From assembly GCA_002420145.1 (NCBI GenBank), contig DIHL01000016.1, positions 1-64,000 on the forward strand: 64,000 nucleotides of DNA, read 5' to 3'. This document shows positions 1 to 9,700 of this stretch, piece by piece. This DNA is from Bacteroidetes bacterium UBA5697. GTDB lineage: Bacteria; Bacteroidota; Bacteroidia; B-17B0; Aurantibacillaceae. Position numbers and translations under genes: made by a program. Within the stretch, counting starts at the first letter, position 1. Each line of letters opens with the position of its first letter. The notes under the pieces are model-generated. The model was not told where the DNA came from, searched no databases, and worked only from the letters and a program-made list of their open reading frames with translations.

Positions 1-16
1 AATACTCTTTTTAAAA

Positions 17-1948
17 TCAATTTTTAATTACTTTTTGATTGATACATTTTCCATCATTTAATGTAGTTATCTTCAATATGTATATCCCGTTTTTTAAATT
101 ACTCATATCTGTTTTTAAATCATTTTTACCTGAATGAATGTGTTGTTCTTCCTTGATTATAGAATTACCCATAAAATCAATCAACTCTATGTTAGCGATA
201 TCTGATTGAGATGTAAATACATTGAAATAGATATTTTCATTTGTGGGATTAGGATGTATATCACTTAAGTAGGTTTCAATATTTTCTGAAGATTCTATAC
301 TAATGATATTGGAATACTCAAAATCACCTGAAAAATCAGTCTGCTTTAATCGATAGTAGTTTATTTCATTACTTATAAAAGAATAATCTTCGTACTGATA
401 ATGGTTGTAATTCGAAGAATTACCAGCTGCCTTTATTTTTGTTATTTCTTGCCAATTTATTCCGTCAATTGATCTTTCTATAGTAAAATAATCGTTATTG
501 CTTTCAGAAGCTGTCGTCCATTTAATTAAATTAAATCCGTTGTTGTTACTACCAGAAAATGATAGCAGCTCTATAGGTAAAGTAGTACAACCTAAAGATG
601 CACCACCACTTAATTGCCAGCTAATATTAAATGGCGTACTTGTTGTATTCCAATTATCTAAAAATAAAATGTATTTCTGTCCTGCAATTACATTTATAGG
701 AGCAACCCATCCATTTCCTCCACTGCCTTCTTCAGTATCTACAGCTCCATTTCCTAGTCCTGTTTGTCCGCCTGCCGAATTAGCTGGAGCTGCAGCAGAG
801 CAACGTAATGGAAGACCAGTTGGAGGACAAGAAATAGTTGCGTAAGGTCCCCAAATGGCCCAATCGTAATCAGAGGTGGCTGTGTTTGGAGCAATCGTCA
901 TTCCAATAGTACCACTTACAGAAGGCGAGAAAAAATACCAAGTGGATTGATGTTCAGCAGAGCCATCATTTGTATTACCATAGTCATTTAAACAACCTAA
1001 ATTGCCTAGCCCTTGGTTAGCATCATTAAAATTCCCAGTTCCTAAACTATTACCAGGAATAGCTGCGTTGCCACAAATAGTTACTGCACCATAGCAATCT
1101 TGTTGAACTGCAACCGAAGGAGCTGCCACGCAAGTAGCGCAAGATATATTTGCTGCCCAGCCCGATGACAGTGTTGCCCCGTCAGAAGAGAATAAAAAGG
1201 TTAAGCATCCAGATGTGTTAGTGCTAGTGGCCGTTATAGTGCCAGGAGAAGACGCTGTGTATGAAGAACCTAAAATCATTGGTGATGATGTGGAATTGCC
1301 ATCATATACAGATAGGTAATCAAAATTGTCTTCTAAATTAAAAGATGTAAAGGCTGCTTTCATGCACTGACCAGCAGTGGATGGACAAAAAACGGTAGTT
1401 TTTGTTTCATTGTTAGAGTAATTTGATCCGGAGCCCCCACTATCATAAAAAGTAGCACTACAAACAGTATAATTGCCAGTTGTGCCATTAATAACTGGCG
1501 GAGGGGCAGCGACACATGAAATGGTGGCTACCCAACCAGAGTAGACAGTTGAGCCATCTGAACGAAACCTAAAGGTTAAACAGCCAGAACTATTACTTCC
1601 ACTGGCGCTGATAGTCCCAGGAGAAGATGCTCCTGCATAACTGCCAATTTGAGTAGCTGCAGTTGAATTGCCGTCATAAATGGTAAGTCTATCATATGTT
1701 GCACTCCAGTTTTCGGTACTAAAAGACGTAAATGCTACTTGAATTACTTGTCCAGCGGTTGATGGACAGAATGTAATTGTATAATCTTCATTATTTACAT
1801 AATTTGCCCCAGAGCCACCACTATCATAAAATGTTCCAGAGCAAGCACTAACAGTTCCTCCTAGACTAATATTATAATTTTGAGCATAAAGAGGTTGTAT
1901 AATAATGATTGCTAAAATAAATACATATGCTTTAATAATTAGTTTCAT
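17..1948 (-). CDS. Secreted two-CUB-domain protein with T9SS sorting domain
   Basis: A 643-residue exported protein. Residues 1-22 form a signal peptide ending in YAQ. Two CUB-like modules follow (about 24-145 and 150-272), each opening with a near-identical TFYDSGGSG..Y..NE motif and containing a YD.L.[IV]YDGNS core. Next come a Cys-containing region with W-rich strands (about 273-460), a strand-rich module common just before T9SS tails (about 462-560), and a C-terminal type A sorting domain (HPNPTNENIYFNV through GIYILKI). It should cross the outer membrane by type IX secretion and be anchored or released at the surface. CUB modules bind proteins or glycans, but the ligand is unknown. It lies 7 bp after the small secreted protein gene on the same strand, so the two are probably co-transcribed. 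No catalytic motif is visible. Confidence 0.85.
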   Translation of the reverse strand: MKLIIKAYVFILAIIIIQPLYAQNYNISLGGTVSACSGTFYDSGGSGANYVNNEDYTITFCPSTAGQVIQVAFTSFSTENWSATYDRLTIYDGNSTAATQIGSYAGASSPGTISASGSNSSGCLTFRFRSDGSTVYSGWVATISCVAAPPPVINGTTGNYTVCSATFYDSGGSGSNYSNNETKTTVFCPSTAGQCMKAAFTSFNLEDNFDYLSVYDGNSTSSPMILGSSYTASSPGTITATSTNTSGCLTFLFSSDGATLSSGWAANISCATCVAAPSVAVQQDCYGAVTICGNAAIPGNSLGTGNFNDANQGLGNLGCLNDYGNTNDGSAEHQSTWYFFSPSVSGTIGMTIAPNTATSDYDWAIWGPYATISCPPTGLPLRCSAAAPANSAGGQTGLGNGAVDTEEGSGGNGWVAPINVIAGQKYILFLDNWNTTSTPFNISWQLSGGASLGCTTLPIELLSFSGSNNNGFNLIKWTTASESNNDYFTIERSIDGINWQEITKIKAAGNSSNYNHYQYEDYSFISNEINYYRLKQTDFSGDFEYSNIISIESSENIETYLSDIHPNPTNENIYFNVFTSQSDIANIELIDFMGNSIIKEEQHIHSGKNDLKTDMSNLKNGIYILKITTLNDGKCINQKVIKN

Positions 1949-1955
1949 TTTATGC

Positions 1956-2330
1956 TTATTTAGTATAATGTATTGGTAATTTATAGGTCAATTCATTAAT
2001 AGAAAGAAGAGTAAGTTTGAAACCATATTTCCAAAAATCACGAGTGTAACGTGAGTTTTTTTGTCTCAAATATTCATATTCTGAAACATCAAAATTTACT
2101 AATGAAACAGGAGAGCAATCATTACATTCGCTTTCTTCAAAAATATAAGATGATGTGTAGTAATAAACGATGCTATTAAATTTAATAGTATCAGTTTGTT
2201 GCAATGATTGTAAATCCTGAATGGAGTAGTGATTTAAAATAACAGGATTTTCAAATGGATTAGAGTTTGAGGTCTGTCCATTGATTGTTATGCTCAATAA
2301 ATAAAAAAAGATAAGCGTAAAAATTTTCAT
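1956..2330 (-). CDS. Small secreted hypothetical protein
   Basis: A 124-residue protein I do not recognise. Residues 1-18 are a hydrophobic signal peptide ending NGQ, so it is exported to the periplasm or outer membrane. The mature part is polar and aromatic-rich, with a short ESECNDCSP motif holding two cysteines three apart that could form a disulfide. There is no lipobox and no T9SS tail. It is the first gene of a likely two-gene unit with the CUB protein. A hairpin and a TAATTTTG promoter box lie just upstream. Function unknown. Confidence 0.65.
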   Translation of the reverse strand: MKIFTLIFFYLLSITINGQTSNSNPFENPVILNHYSIQDLQSLQQTDTIKFNSIVYYYTSSYIFEESECNDCSPVSLVNFDVSEYEYLRQKNSRYTRDFWKYGFKLTLLSINELTYKLPIHYTK

Positions 2331-2337
2331 CTAAAAA

Positions 2338-2358
2338 TTTGGTTGTTAACCAAAATTA
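2338..2358 (-). promoter_or_regulatory. Possible -7 box with inverted repeat upstream of small secreted gene
   Basis: TAATTTTG on the minus strand (2351-2358) matches the Bacteroidota -7 consensus TAnnTTTG exactly. It overlaps an inverted repeat with arms TTTGGTT (2338-2344) and AACCAAA (2348-2354) around a 3-nt loop, ending 8 nt before the start codon. I see no clear -33 TTG. The repeat could be an operator or a 5' hairpin. Confidence 0.4.
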
Positions 2359-2581
2359 GTAGTTTTTCTGAATTTTAAATTTTATACAGAATTAACGGAA
2401 ATGATTACTGAGTAAAATGTAGTGTTGTTTTTTTGATTCTAAATCCTTGGTGTTACTAGAAACAAAAAGGGTAAAATAATTTTGTAATTGCAATACCCTG
2501 TAATTTTGTGTCTGATTATTCGAAAATATTATCTATTAAATGAACTTATATTTTAGACGAAAGAGTTTTTTATTAGAATCC

Positions 2582-3100
2582 TTACCCTCTTAATTTAGCT
2601 CTCATAGTTACAGCTGTAATAACAGATGTAATGACGCCTAAAAATAAATTTTTAAATACAATGCTAGTGCATTCTTTAAAAAGGGTAACCTGTTCAACTT
2701 CTTGTTTAATTAAATTAGGTATCTCAGCTTCGGTAATTTTTAAATTTCCATTTTTTATTTGCGTCTTTGCTAACTCAACTCCATATGTTTCAATAAAATC
2801 AACTTTATAAGCTTTAAAATCTAAAGTGAAAAAGATAGCTTGAAAAACAACTAAAATGATGGTACTGAAAATGATAAATTTTAATCCTTCTTTCACTGCA
2901 TCTTTACCGCCAATGTTGCCTTGATATACATTCTTTTTAGAGTATATCATAGCTGCTACACAAAAAGGAACAATCATTAACCATCCAATAATCGTCACTT
3001 TATTGATGTGATTAATATAACCACCATAAAAAGTAATACAAGTAGCTAAAATCACTAATGAACTATAAATGGCAGGAAAAATGTATGTTTTAGTGTTCAT
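2582..3100 (-). CDS. DUF4199 family membrane protein
   Basis: A 172-residue integral membrane protein resembling the Bacteroidota DUF4199 family. Hydrophobic helices lie at about residues 8-28, 35-53, 73-96 and 146-166. A hydrophilic stretch (about 100-145) between the third and fourth carries the ETYG..LAK and IPNLIKQEVEQ segments. The family has no established function. The gene starts 2 bp after the rho stop codon on the same strand, so it is very likely the distal gene of a rho operon. Its transcription would then depend on Rho expression, but no functional link can be inferred. Confidence 0.75.
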   Translation of the reverse strand: MNTKTYIFPAIYSSLVILATCITFYGGYINHINKVTIIGWLMIVPFCVAAMIYSKKNVYQGNIGGKDAVKEGLKFIIFSTIILVVFQAIFFTLDFKAYKVDFIETYGVELAKTQIKNGNLKITEAEIPNLIKQEVEQVTLFKECTSIVFKNLFLGVITSVITAVTMRAKLRG

Positions 3101-3102
3101 GG

Positions 3103-4824
3103 TTATCGATTCATTCCAATTAAAAATTCTTCATTTGAGCGAGTTTTACTCAATTGATTTAATAAAAACTCCATGGCTTCCACTGGGTTCATATCTGATA
3201 AATGTTTTCTTAACACCCATAAACGTTGTAAAGTTTCTTTGTCTAATAATAAATCATCTCTACGTGTAGATGAAGAAGATAAATCAACAGCTGGGAAAAT
3301 ACGGCGGTTAGCAATTTTTCTATCTAATTGCAATTCCATGTTACCAGTACCTTTAAATTCTTCAAAGATAACCTCGTCCATTTTAGATCCAGTTTCTGTT
3401 AATGCTGTTGCAATAATAGTTAATGAGCCGCCATTTTCGATTTTACGAGCGGCACCAAAAAATCGTTTTGGTTTTTGTAAAGCATTTGCTTCCACACCAC
3501 CTGATAATACTTTTCCGCTACTTGGAGCCACTGTATTATAAGCACGAGCCATACGCGTAATACTATCTAATAAAATCACTACATCGTGTCCGCACTCTAC
3601 CATACGTTTTGCTTTTTCTAAAACAATGTTGGCAATTTTTACGTGTTTTTCTGCGGGCTCATCAAAAGTAGATGATACCACTTCTGCTTTCACACTACGT
3701 GCCATATCAGTTACCTCTTCAGGTCGTTCATCAATTAATAAAATAATTAAATAAACTTCAGGGTGATTGTAAGCAATAGCATTCGCAATGTCTTTTAATA
3801 AAACAGTTTTACCTGTTTTAGGTTGTGCAACAATTAAACCACGTTGTCCTTTACCAATAGGGGCAAACATATCAATAATACGAGTGCTGTTATTTTGTAA
3901 TGGATGACCCGTTAATTTTAATTTTTCAGAAGGAAATAAAGGAGTTAAATAATCAAACGGAACTCTATCTCTAATATAGGATGGTTCGCGACCGTTAATT
4001 TCTTCTACTTTAACTAATGGAAAGAATTTCTCTCCATCTTTTGGAGGACGAATTCCACCACGAACAACATCTCCGGTTTTTAATCCAAATAATTTTACTT
4101 GAGATTGAGAAACATAAATATCATCTGGTGAACTTAAATAATTGTAATCCGAACTTCTTAAGAAACCATATCCATCTGGCATCATTTCTAAAACACCTTC
4201 ACCAATAGCAATACCATCAAAGTTGTAGTACACACGCTCTGGTTTTGGTTGTTGTTTTTGTTCAGGTTTATTATCACTCATCTCCATCCCATCTGGAGTT
4301 TGAGGCTTTTCTTCAGGCTCAATATTAATGGCTAAATCATTATTGATAACAGGTTTTGATTCTGTGTGCTCATTAGGAGAAGGATTATTATTGTTATGAT
4401 TATGCTGAGGTTTTGGATGATTATGAACAGGAACTTTACGAACATGCTCTTCTTTTCTTTCGGGAGCTGCTTGACGAACCTGACGTTCAGAATGAATTTT
4501 TTCAGCTAAAGGTTTTACTTCAATTTCTTTTTCAATTGCAGTTTCTTCAAATAGTGTTTTTTCAACTTTCACTTCCCCTTCAACTGGTTTTTGAATACGA
4601 GGTTTTTTTACTTTTGCTTCCGCAGACTTTTCTGTTTTTTCAACTTCTTTTTTAGGAAATTGTTCCACTAATTTAGCTGCTAATTCTTGATTAGTAGCTT
4701 GAGCATCAATAATTTTCATCACCATATCTGGTTTTGCTAATCCTTTTACGTCGATGCCAAATTGCTTACAAATGTCTTTTAGCTGAGGTAAAGCTCTGCT
4801 AGTTAAATCTAATACTTCAAACAT
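3103..4824 (-). CDS. rho: Transcription termination factor Rho
   Basis: A 573-residue Rho hexameric RNA helicase that ends transcription at Rho-dependent sites. The N-terminal Rho_N fold (residues 1-55, L..ICKQFGI..KGL) is followed by a low-complexity Lys/Glu/His/Asn-rich insertion (about 60-195). The RNA-binding cold-shock-like domain comes next (about 200-280, GVLEMMPDGYGFLR), then the RecA-type motor. Walker A is QPKTGKT at about 334-340 and Walker B is VVILLDSITRMARAYN; the Q-loop and R-loop region (SGGVEANALQKPKRFFGAARK) is intact. E. coli Rho has 419 residues, so the extra length is mainly the insertion; Bacteroidota Rho proteins commonly carry one. The start is chosen by the conserved MFEVLDLTSRALPQLK opening. 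A promoter about 110 nt upstream implies a long 5' leader. Confidence 0.97.
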   Translation of the reverse strand: MFEVLDLTSRALPQLKDICKQFGIDVKGLAKPDMVMKIIDAQATNQELAAKLVEQFPKKEVEKTEKSAEAKVKKPRIQKPVEGEVKVEKTLFEETAIEKEIEVKPLAEKIHSERQVRQAAPERKEEHVRKVPVHNHPKPQHNHNNNNPSPNEHTESKPVINNDLAINIEPEEKPQTPDGMEMSDNKPEQKQQPKPERVYYNFDGIAIGEGVLEMMPDGYGFLRSSDYNYLSSPDDIYVSQSQVKLFGLKTGDVVRGGIRPPKDGEKFFPLVKVEEINGREPSYIRDRVPFDYLTPLFPSEKLKLTGHPLQNNSTRIIDMFAPIGKGQRGLIVAQPKTGKTVLLKDIANAIAYNHPEVYLIILLIDERPEEVTDMARSVKAEVVSSTFDEPAEKHVKIANIVLEKAKRMVECGHDVVILLDSITRMARAYNTVAPSSGKVLSGGVEANALQKPKRFFGAARKIENGGSLTIIATALTETGSKMDEVIFEEFKGTGNMELQLDRKIANRRIFPAVDLSSSSTRRDDLLLDKETLQRLWVLRKHLSDMNPVEAMEFLLNQLSKTRSNEEFLIGMNR

Positions 4825-4931
4825 AGTTATGTTTAATAAGGGGAATAATAATTAAAAAAGAGTTTTTTATTTTTAATGCTTTTTGTGATTTTAGACCAAC
4901 AAGAAAATGTGTAGTCTTATTTACGATGATG

Positions 4932-4961
4932 CAAGTATAAGCATTAATTTTATATTACAAA
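4932..4961 (-). promoter_or_regulatory. Promoter of rho (long-leader)
   Basis: Reading on the minus strand, TTTG (4958-4961) is followed after 18 nt by TATACTTG (4932-4939), one mismatch from TAnnTTTG. The predicted start site is near 4925, giving a leader of about 100 nt before the rho ATG. Rho is autoregulated through its leader in several bacteria; whether that holds here is inference. Confidence 0.55.
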
Positions 4962-5016
4962 ATAATTTAAAAATAATTTTTTAGGCTAAAATAAGTGCCA
5001 TTTTTGCTAAAAAAAA

Positions 5017-5024
5017 TACCTTTG
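5017..5024 (+). promoter_or_regulatory. -7 promoter box of pth, nearly leaderless
   Basis: TACCTTTG matches TAnnTTTG exactly and ends only 4 nt before the pth ATG at 5029. If used, transcription would start at or within a few bases of the start codon, giving a leaderless or nearly leaderless mRNA. I find no well-spaced -33 TTG. Confidence 0.5.
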
Positions 5025-5028
5025 TTGT

Positions 5029-5595
5029 ATGAGTAAATTTTTAATAGTTGGATTAGGAAATATTGGTGATGAGTATGCTCATACGCGCCATAATATTGGC
5101 TTTGATGTATTAGATTATTTGGCTAAAGAAAATGATTTAAAATTTAAATCGGATAGATTAGCAGATATGGTTGAGTTTAAATATAAAGGCAAGCAATTAG
5201 TATTGATTAAACCTACCACCTACATGAATTTAAGTGGTAAAGCGGTTAATTATTGGATGCAAGCTGAGAAAATACCTGTAGAAAATGTACTAGTAATTGT
5301 TGATGAATTAGCTTTGCCTTTTGGTAAAATTCGTTTAGGTCCCAAAGGAAGTGATGGCGGACATAATGGATTGAAAAATATTCAGGAAGTATTAAATACA
5401 AATCAATATCCTCGTTTACGTTTTGGTATCAGTAACGAATTTAATAAAGGAAGTCAAGTAAATTATGTGTTAGGAAAGTGGAGTGATGAAGAGAAAAAAA
5501 CATTAGATAATAGAATAAAAATTGCTGCTGATGCCGTGAAAGCTTTTGCTTTTATTGGGCTAGCGAGATGTATGAATGAATTTAATACAAAATAA
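5029..5595 (+). CDS. pth: Peptidyl-tRNA hydrolase
   Basis: A 188-residue cytoplasmic enzyme that cleaves the ester bond of peptidyl-tRNA released from stalled ribosomes, recycling the tRNA. The catalytic set is in place: Asn11 (GLGN), His21 (TRHN), Asn67 (TTYMN), Asp92 (IVDELALPFGKIRL) and Asn113 (GGHNGLKN). Length matches bacterial Pth (about 185-195). The usual GLGNPG reads GLGNIG here. It is transcribed alone rightward and converges with tsaD, with only 1 bp between the two stop codons. Confidence 0.96.
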   Translation: MSKFLIVGLGNIGDEYAHTRHNIGFDVLDYLAKENDLKFKSDRLADMVEFKYKGKQLVLIKPTTYMNLSGKAVNYWMQAEKIPVENVLVIVDELALPFGKIRLGPKGSDGGHNGLKNIQEVLNTNQYPRLRFGISNEFNKGSQVNYVLGKWSDEEKKTLDNRIKIAADAVKAFAFIGLARCMNEFNTK

Positions 5596-5596
5596 A

Positions 5597-6652
5597 TTAT
5601 TTGTTTTGTATATCATATCTGACAAGTGGAGTAGCTTCTAAACCACAAAATTCTTGCTTTAAATATTTGTAATAACCCGTAATAGCAATCATGGCTGCAT
5701 TATCTGTGCAATACTCAAATTTAGGGATGTAAGTTTGCCATTGATGTTTCTTTCCTAAGGCCTCTAATTCGCTTCTTAAACCTGAGTTAGCTGAAACACC
5801 TCCAGCAATTGTAATTTGTTTGATACCTGTTTCTTTACTAACGGCTAATAAATTTTTTAGTAAATATTTTATTAAATGTGCTTGATAAGAAGCGCAAATA
5901 TCGTTGAGGTTTTCAGTAACAAAATTTGCATTTAATTTTGTTTGCTCTTGAATAAAATATAAGAAAGCTGTTTTTACACCACTAAAGCTATAGTTATTAT
6001 TTTTGAGTTGAGGAGTGGGGAATTGGTATTTTGTAGCATCACCCAATTGCGCATATTTATCAATTAAAGGTCCGCCAGGGTAGGGAAGTCCCAATATTTT
6101 AGCTGCTTTATCAAAGGCTTCTCCAACAGCGTCATCTTCGGTTTCTGCTAATAATTCAAATTGTAAATAATTGCTAATTTTTACAATTTGTGTATGCCCA
6201 CCGCTAACAGTTAAACATAAAAACGGAAAACTAGGTTGACTATTTTCGGAAGCTGAGCTAGTCGAAGCTTCTTGAATAAAATGCGCTAAAATATGACCTT
6301 GCATATGATTCACTTCTACTAAAGGAATGCTTAATGCAAGTGATAAGGATTTAGCAAAAGATAATCCAACTAATAAACTTCCACTTAATCCTGGCCCTCT
6401 AGTTACAGCAATGGCATTGATTTGTTGCAAGGTAATATTTGCTTTTTTAAGAGCAGCATCAATAACAGGTACAATGTTTTTTTGATGGTCTCTACTAGCT
6501 AATTCTGGAATAACGCCTCCATACAGTTCATGTATTTTTTGATTAGCTGTTACATTAGATAACAAAACAGCATTTTTGAGAATAGCGCATGACGTATCAT
6601 CACAGCTAGATTCAATTCCAAGAATAAATATGTCTTTATTGTTTGATGGCAT
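5597..6652 (-). CDS. tsaD: tRNA N6-threonylcarbamoyladenosine transferase TsaD
   Basis: A 351-residue ASKHA-fold enzyme that transfers the threonylcarbamoyl group from TC-AMP to A37 of ANN-decoding tRNAs, working with TsaB, TsaE and TsaC. The N-terminal nucleotide-binding motif GIESSCDDTSCAIL is present. The metal-binding HMQGH sits at about residues 121-125, followed by LTVSGGHTQI and the C-terminal TIAGGVSANSGLR and DNAAMIA motifs. Length is typical. No partner gene (tsaB or tsaE) is in the window. It is divergent from tamB with a 76-bp shared upstream region. Confidence 0.97.
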   Translation of the reverse strand: MPSNNKDIFILGIESSCDDTSCAILKNAVLLSNVTANQKIHELYGGVIPELASRDHQKNIVPVIDAALKKANITLQQINAIAVTRGPGLSGSLLVGLSFAKSLSLALSIPLVEVNHMQGHILAHFIQEASTSSASENSQPSFPFLCLTVSGGHTQIVKISNYLQFELLAETEDDAVGEAFDKAAKILGLPYPGGPLIDKYAQLGDATKYQFPTPQLKNNNYSFSGVKTAFLYFIQEQTKLNANFVTENLNDICASYQAHLIKYLLKNLLAVSKETGIKQITIAGGVSANSGLRSELEALGKKHQWQTYIPKFEYCTDNAAMIAITGYYKYLKQEFCGLEATPLVRYDIQNK

Positions 6653-6728
6653 TTATACAATCTTTAAGCCAATATCTTAGGTTATATTAACGTTATATAT
6701 TTAGGTTATTTCGTTATTTTTATACGCA

Positions 6729-9700
6729 ATGAACGCACTCGGTAAAATTACAAGAATATTATGGAAAACGATATTGTTTTCTGTATTACTTATTGTGATT
6801 TTATGCAATTTACTTTTTGTGGCATTGCAAACCGAAACATTCCAAACTTGGTCGGCACAAAAATTAACAGCTTATCTGTCAAAAGAATTAAATACAAATT
6901 TAAATATTGAACGAGTTAAAATTAGTTTGATTAGTAATGTCACACTTGAAGGAGTTTTTATAAGCGACAAACATCATGACACTTTAGTTTACGGAAAAAG
7001 TATAACGGTTGATGTAACGGGGTTTAATTATAAAACTCAACAGCTAAAACTAGATGAAGTTGAACTAACAAATATTAAAGTTAAATTATTGAAATATAAA
7101 AACGAGGAAGATTGGAATTTTCAATATTTAGCGGATTATTTTGCATCTAATGATACTACTAGAACAGATACTACTAAATCACCATGGAAAATTTATTATG
7201 GAGATTTAAAATTAAACAATGTTGATTTTATCTACCATTTGTTAAGAGATACAAATAAGATAGTTCAGAATATGAATTATCGAAATATTCATGTGTCAAA
7301 TATCTATGGAACTTTTACTGATATTGATTTTAAAGGAGATACAATTTTTGCTCAAATAAATAATTTGAGGGCTAAAGAACAATCAGGAATTGAATTGAAA
7401 CATTTAACCACCAGAGCTAAACTCTCTTCCACAGAATTGCGTTGTGATAGTATTTATTTAAAAACCCCTAACAGTTTTGTGAAAGGGAATCTTCAATTCA
7501 AATATGATCATTGGGAAGATTATCAAGACTTTATTAATAAGGTGTACATCAAAGGTAATTTAAGAGACAGCACTTATGTATGTTTTAAAGACATCGCTTA
7601 TTTTGCTGAAGATATTAATGGTTTTGAAGAAGTAATTTATGTAACTGGAAAAGTAAGAGGTTATGTGAATGATTTAAGTGGAACTAATATGAACATGAGC
7701 TACAGGAAACATACTCAATTTATTGGGGATGCAAGTATTACAGGTTTACCCGATTTTGAAAAATCATTTATTCATTTTGATGCACAAAAATTATCTACTT
7801 CAAAATCTGATTTAGAAAATTTTCCAATTCCTCCTTTTGATAAACCATCATATTTAAATCTACCGAAAGAGTTAGAAAATTTAGGAGTCATATCCTACAG
7901 GGGAAAGTTTGATGGGTTTGTTAATGATTTTGTAACATATGGTACTTTTAAAACAAATGTTGGCTCCTTAAAAACAGACCTCCATTTAAAAAATGATAAA
8001 AATAAATTAGTTGAATATTCAGGCTCTATAGCAACAACTAATTTTAATTTATCTAAATTGTTCCCTGGTGTAAAATTTGTTGGCCCTATTTCTTTGTCAT
8101 CAAAAGTTAAGGGTAAGGGATTTAAAACAGAAGATTTAGACGCAGAGTTTGATGGAATGGTGAGATCTATCAATTATAACAATTATCAATATGATAATGT
8201 TAAGATAGATGGAACATTTAAAAATCAAATATTCAAAGGTAACGTCATTAGTAAAGATACCAATGCTAACTTTGATTTCATTGGCTCCATTGATTTCAAT
8301 AATAAGTTGCCTAAAATGGATTTTATTTCAACTATCAATAATTTTGATTTGGAGAAAACTCATTTTTCTACCCCTCAATTAAATGGTAAAGTGTCTTCTC
8401 AAATCTTAATTAATTTAAATGGAAATAGTATCGATAATTTAAGTGGACAAATAAATTTTGATAACACTATTTATACAACAGTGGAAGGGAAAGTTAATAA
8501 ATTAAGTAGTTTTAATTTAGATTTGGATCAATCAACAGAAATCAAAAACATTAAACTTAATTCAAACATTGCTAATGTTCAATTAACTGGAAAATATAAT
8601 TTAAGTACTTTGCCAAATGCTTTTAAACAGTATTTAAATGAGTATTTCCCCACTTTTGTAAAAACAAGAACGCGATACATTTATAGTGATAAGGCCGATT
8701 TAAAACTAAAAATAAAAAACTATGCTATTGTAAAAGAACTTTTCACAAAAGATTTAATGATTGGTTCTAATGCATTAATAGAGGGTTCTTTTGATGCGTC
8801 TATAAATTACCTATATCTAAAAACAAACAGCGATTTAATTGAATATTCAGGGGTGAAATTCAAAGGAAATAATATCGCTGTCAATTCTTTAACTAATGGA
8901 GTAAAGTTTACGTATAATTCAAAAGCAATTAATATTTCAGATAGCTTTGCGTTTAAAAATCCAAGTTTTGTATTTGTAGCAAATGATAAGATAACCAATT
9001 TTAATTTAAATTGGGACAATTTAATGAGTCCAAATAATGCTGGTATTGTTAACGGAAAAGCAATTTTTGAAACGACACAGGCAACTATTCTTCTTGATAA
9101 AATAAGATATGTTGTGGAAGATAGTGTTTGGCAAATTGTTAAATATAATCCTATCACAATTGATACTTCGTTTGCCGTTAAAATAAATTCATTAACGTTT
9201 TACAATCAAAATCAGTTAATTACTATTGATGGTAATCTATCTAAAAAAAGTAATGATAAAGTAGATATCCATATTCAGAATTTTAAATTAGCCCAATTAA
9301 ATCCATTTTTGAAAGATGCTAAACTTTCGATAGAAGGGAATGTTACTGGCTCAACAAGTGTCTTTTCTGCTTTTGGTAAACCTTTAATAAGTAGTGAAGT
9401 AGGATTTAACGATTTAAAATTAAACAACAAACTCATTGGTTTTGGAGAGATAAAAAGTGAATATGACCCACAAAAAGAATACGTGAACATTAATGGCTAT
9501 TCGGCGTTTGCAAAAGACTTTGATGGGAATTTAATGAAAAATATTATATTCAATGGTTACTATTATCCTAAAAGAAAAGAAGAGAGTTTGGATATTTCTT
9601 TTAAAGCAGAACCATTCGACTTATCATTACTACAACCTTATTTTAAAGATATTTTTACTGTAAAAATTGGTTATTTAAATGGCAATGGAACAATTACTGG

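Noticed and set aside
3173..4655. Several open frames antisense to rho
   Set aside because: They are shadows of rho, whose reading frame is strongly supported by motifs.
4984..5006. GTGCCA resembling a minus-strand -24/-12 promoter for rho
   Set aside because: TGGCAC is present, but the -12 element is one base out of register (TTAGC). A normal promoter lies closer to rho.
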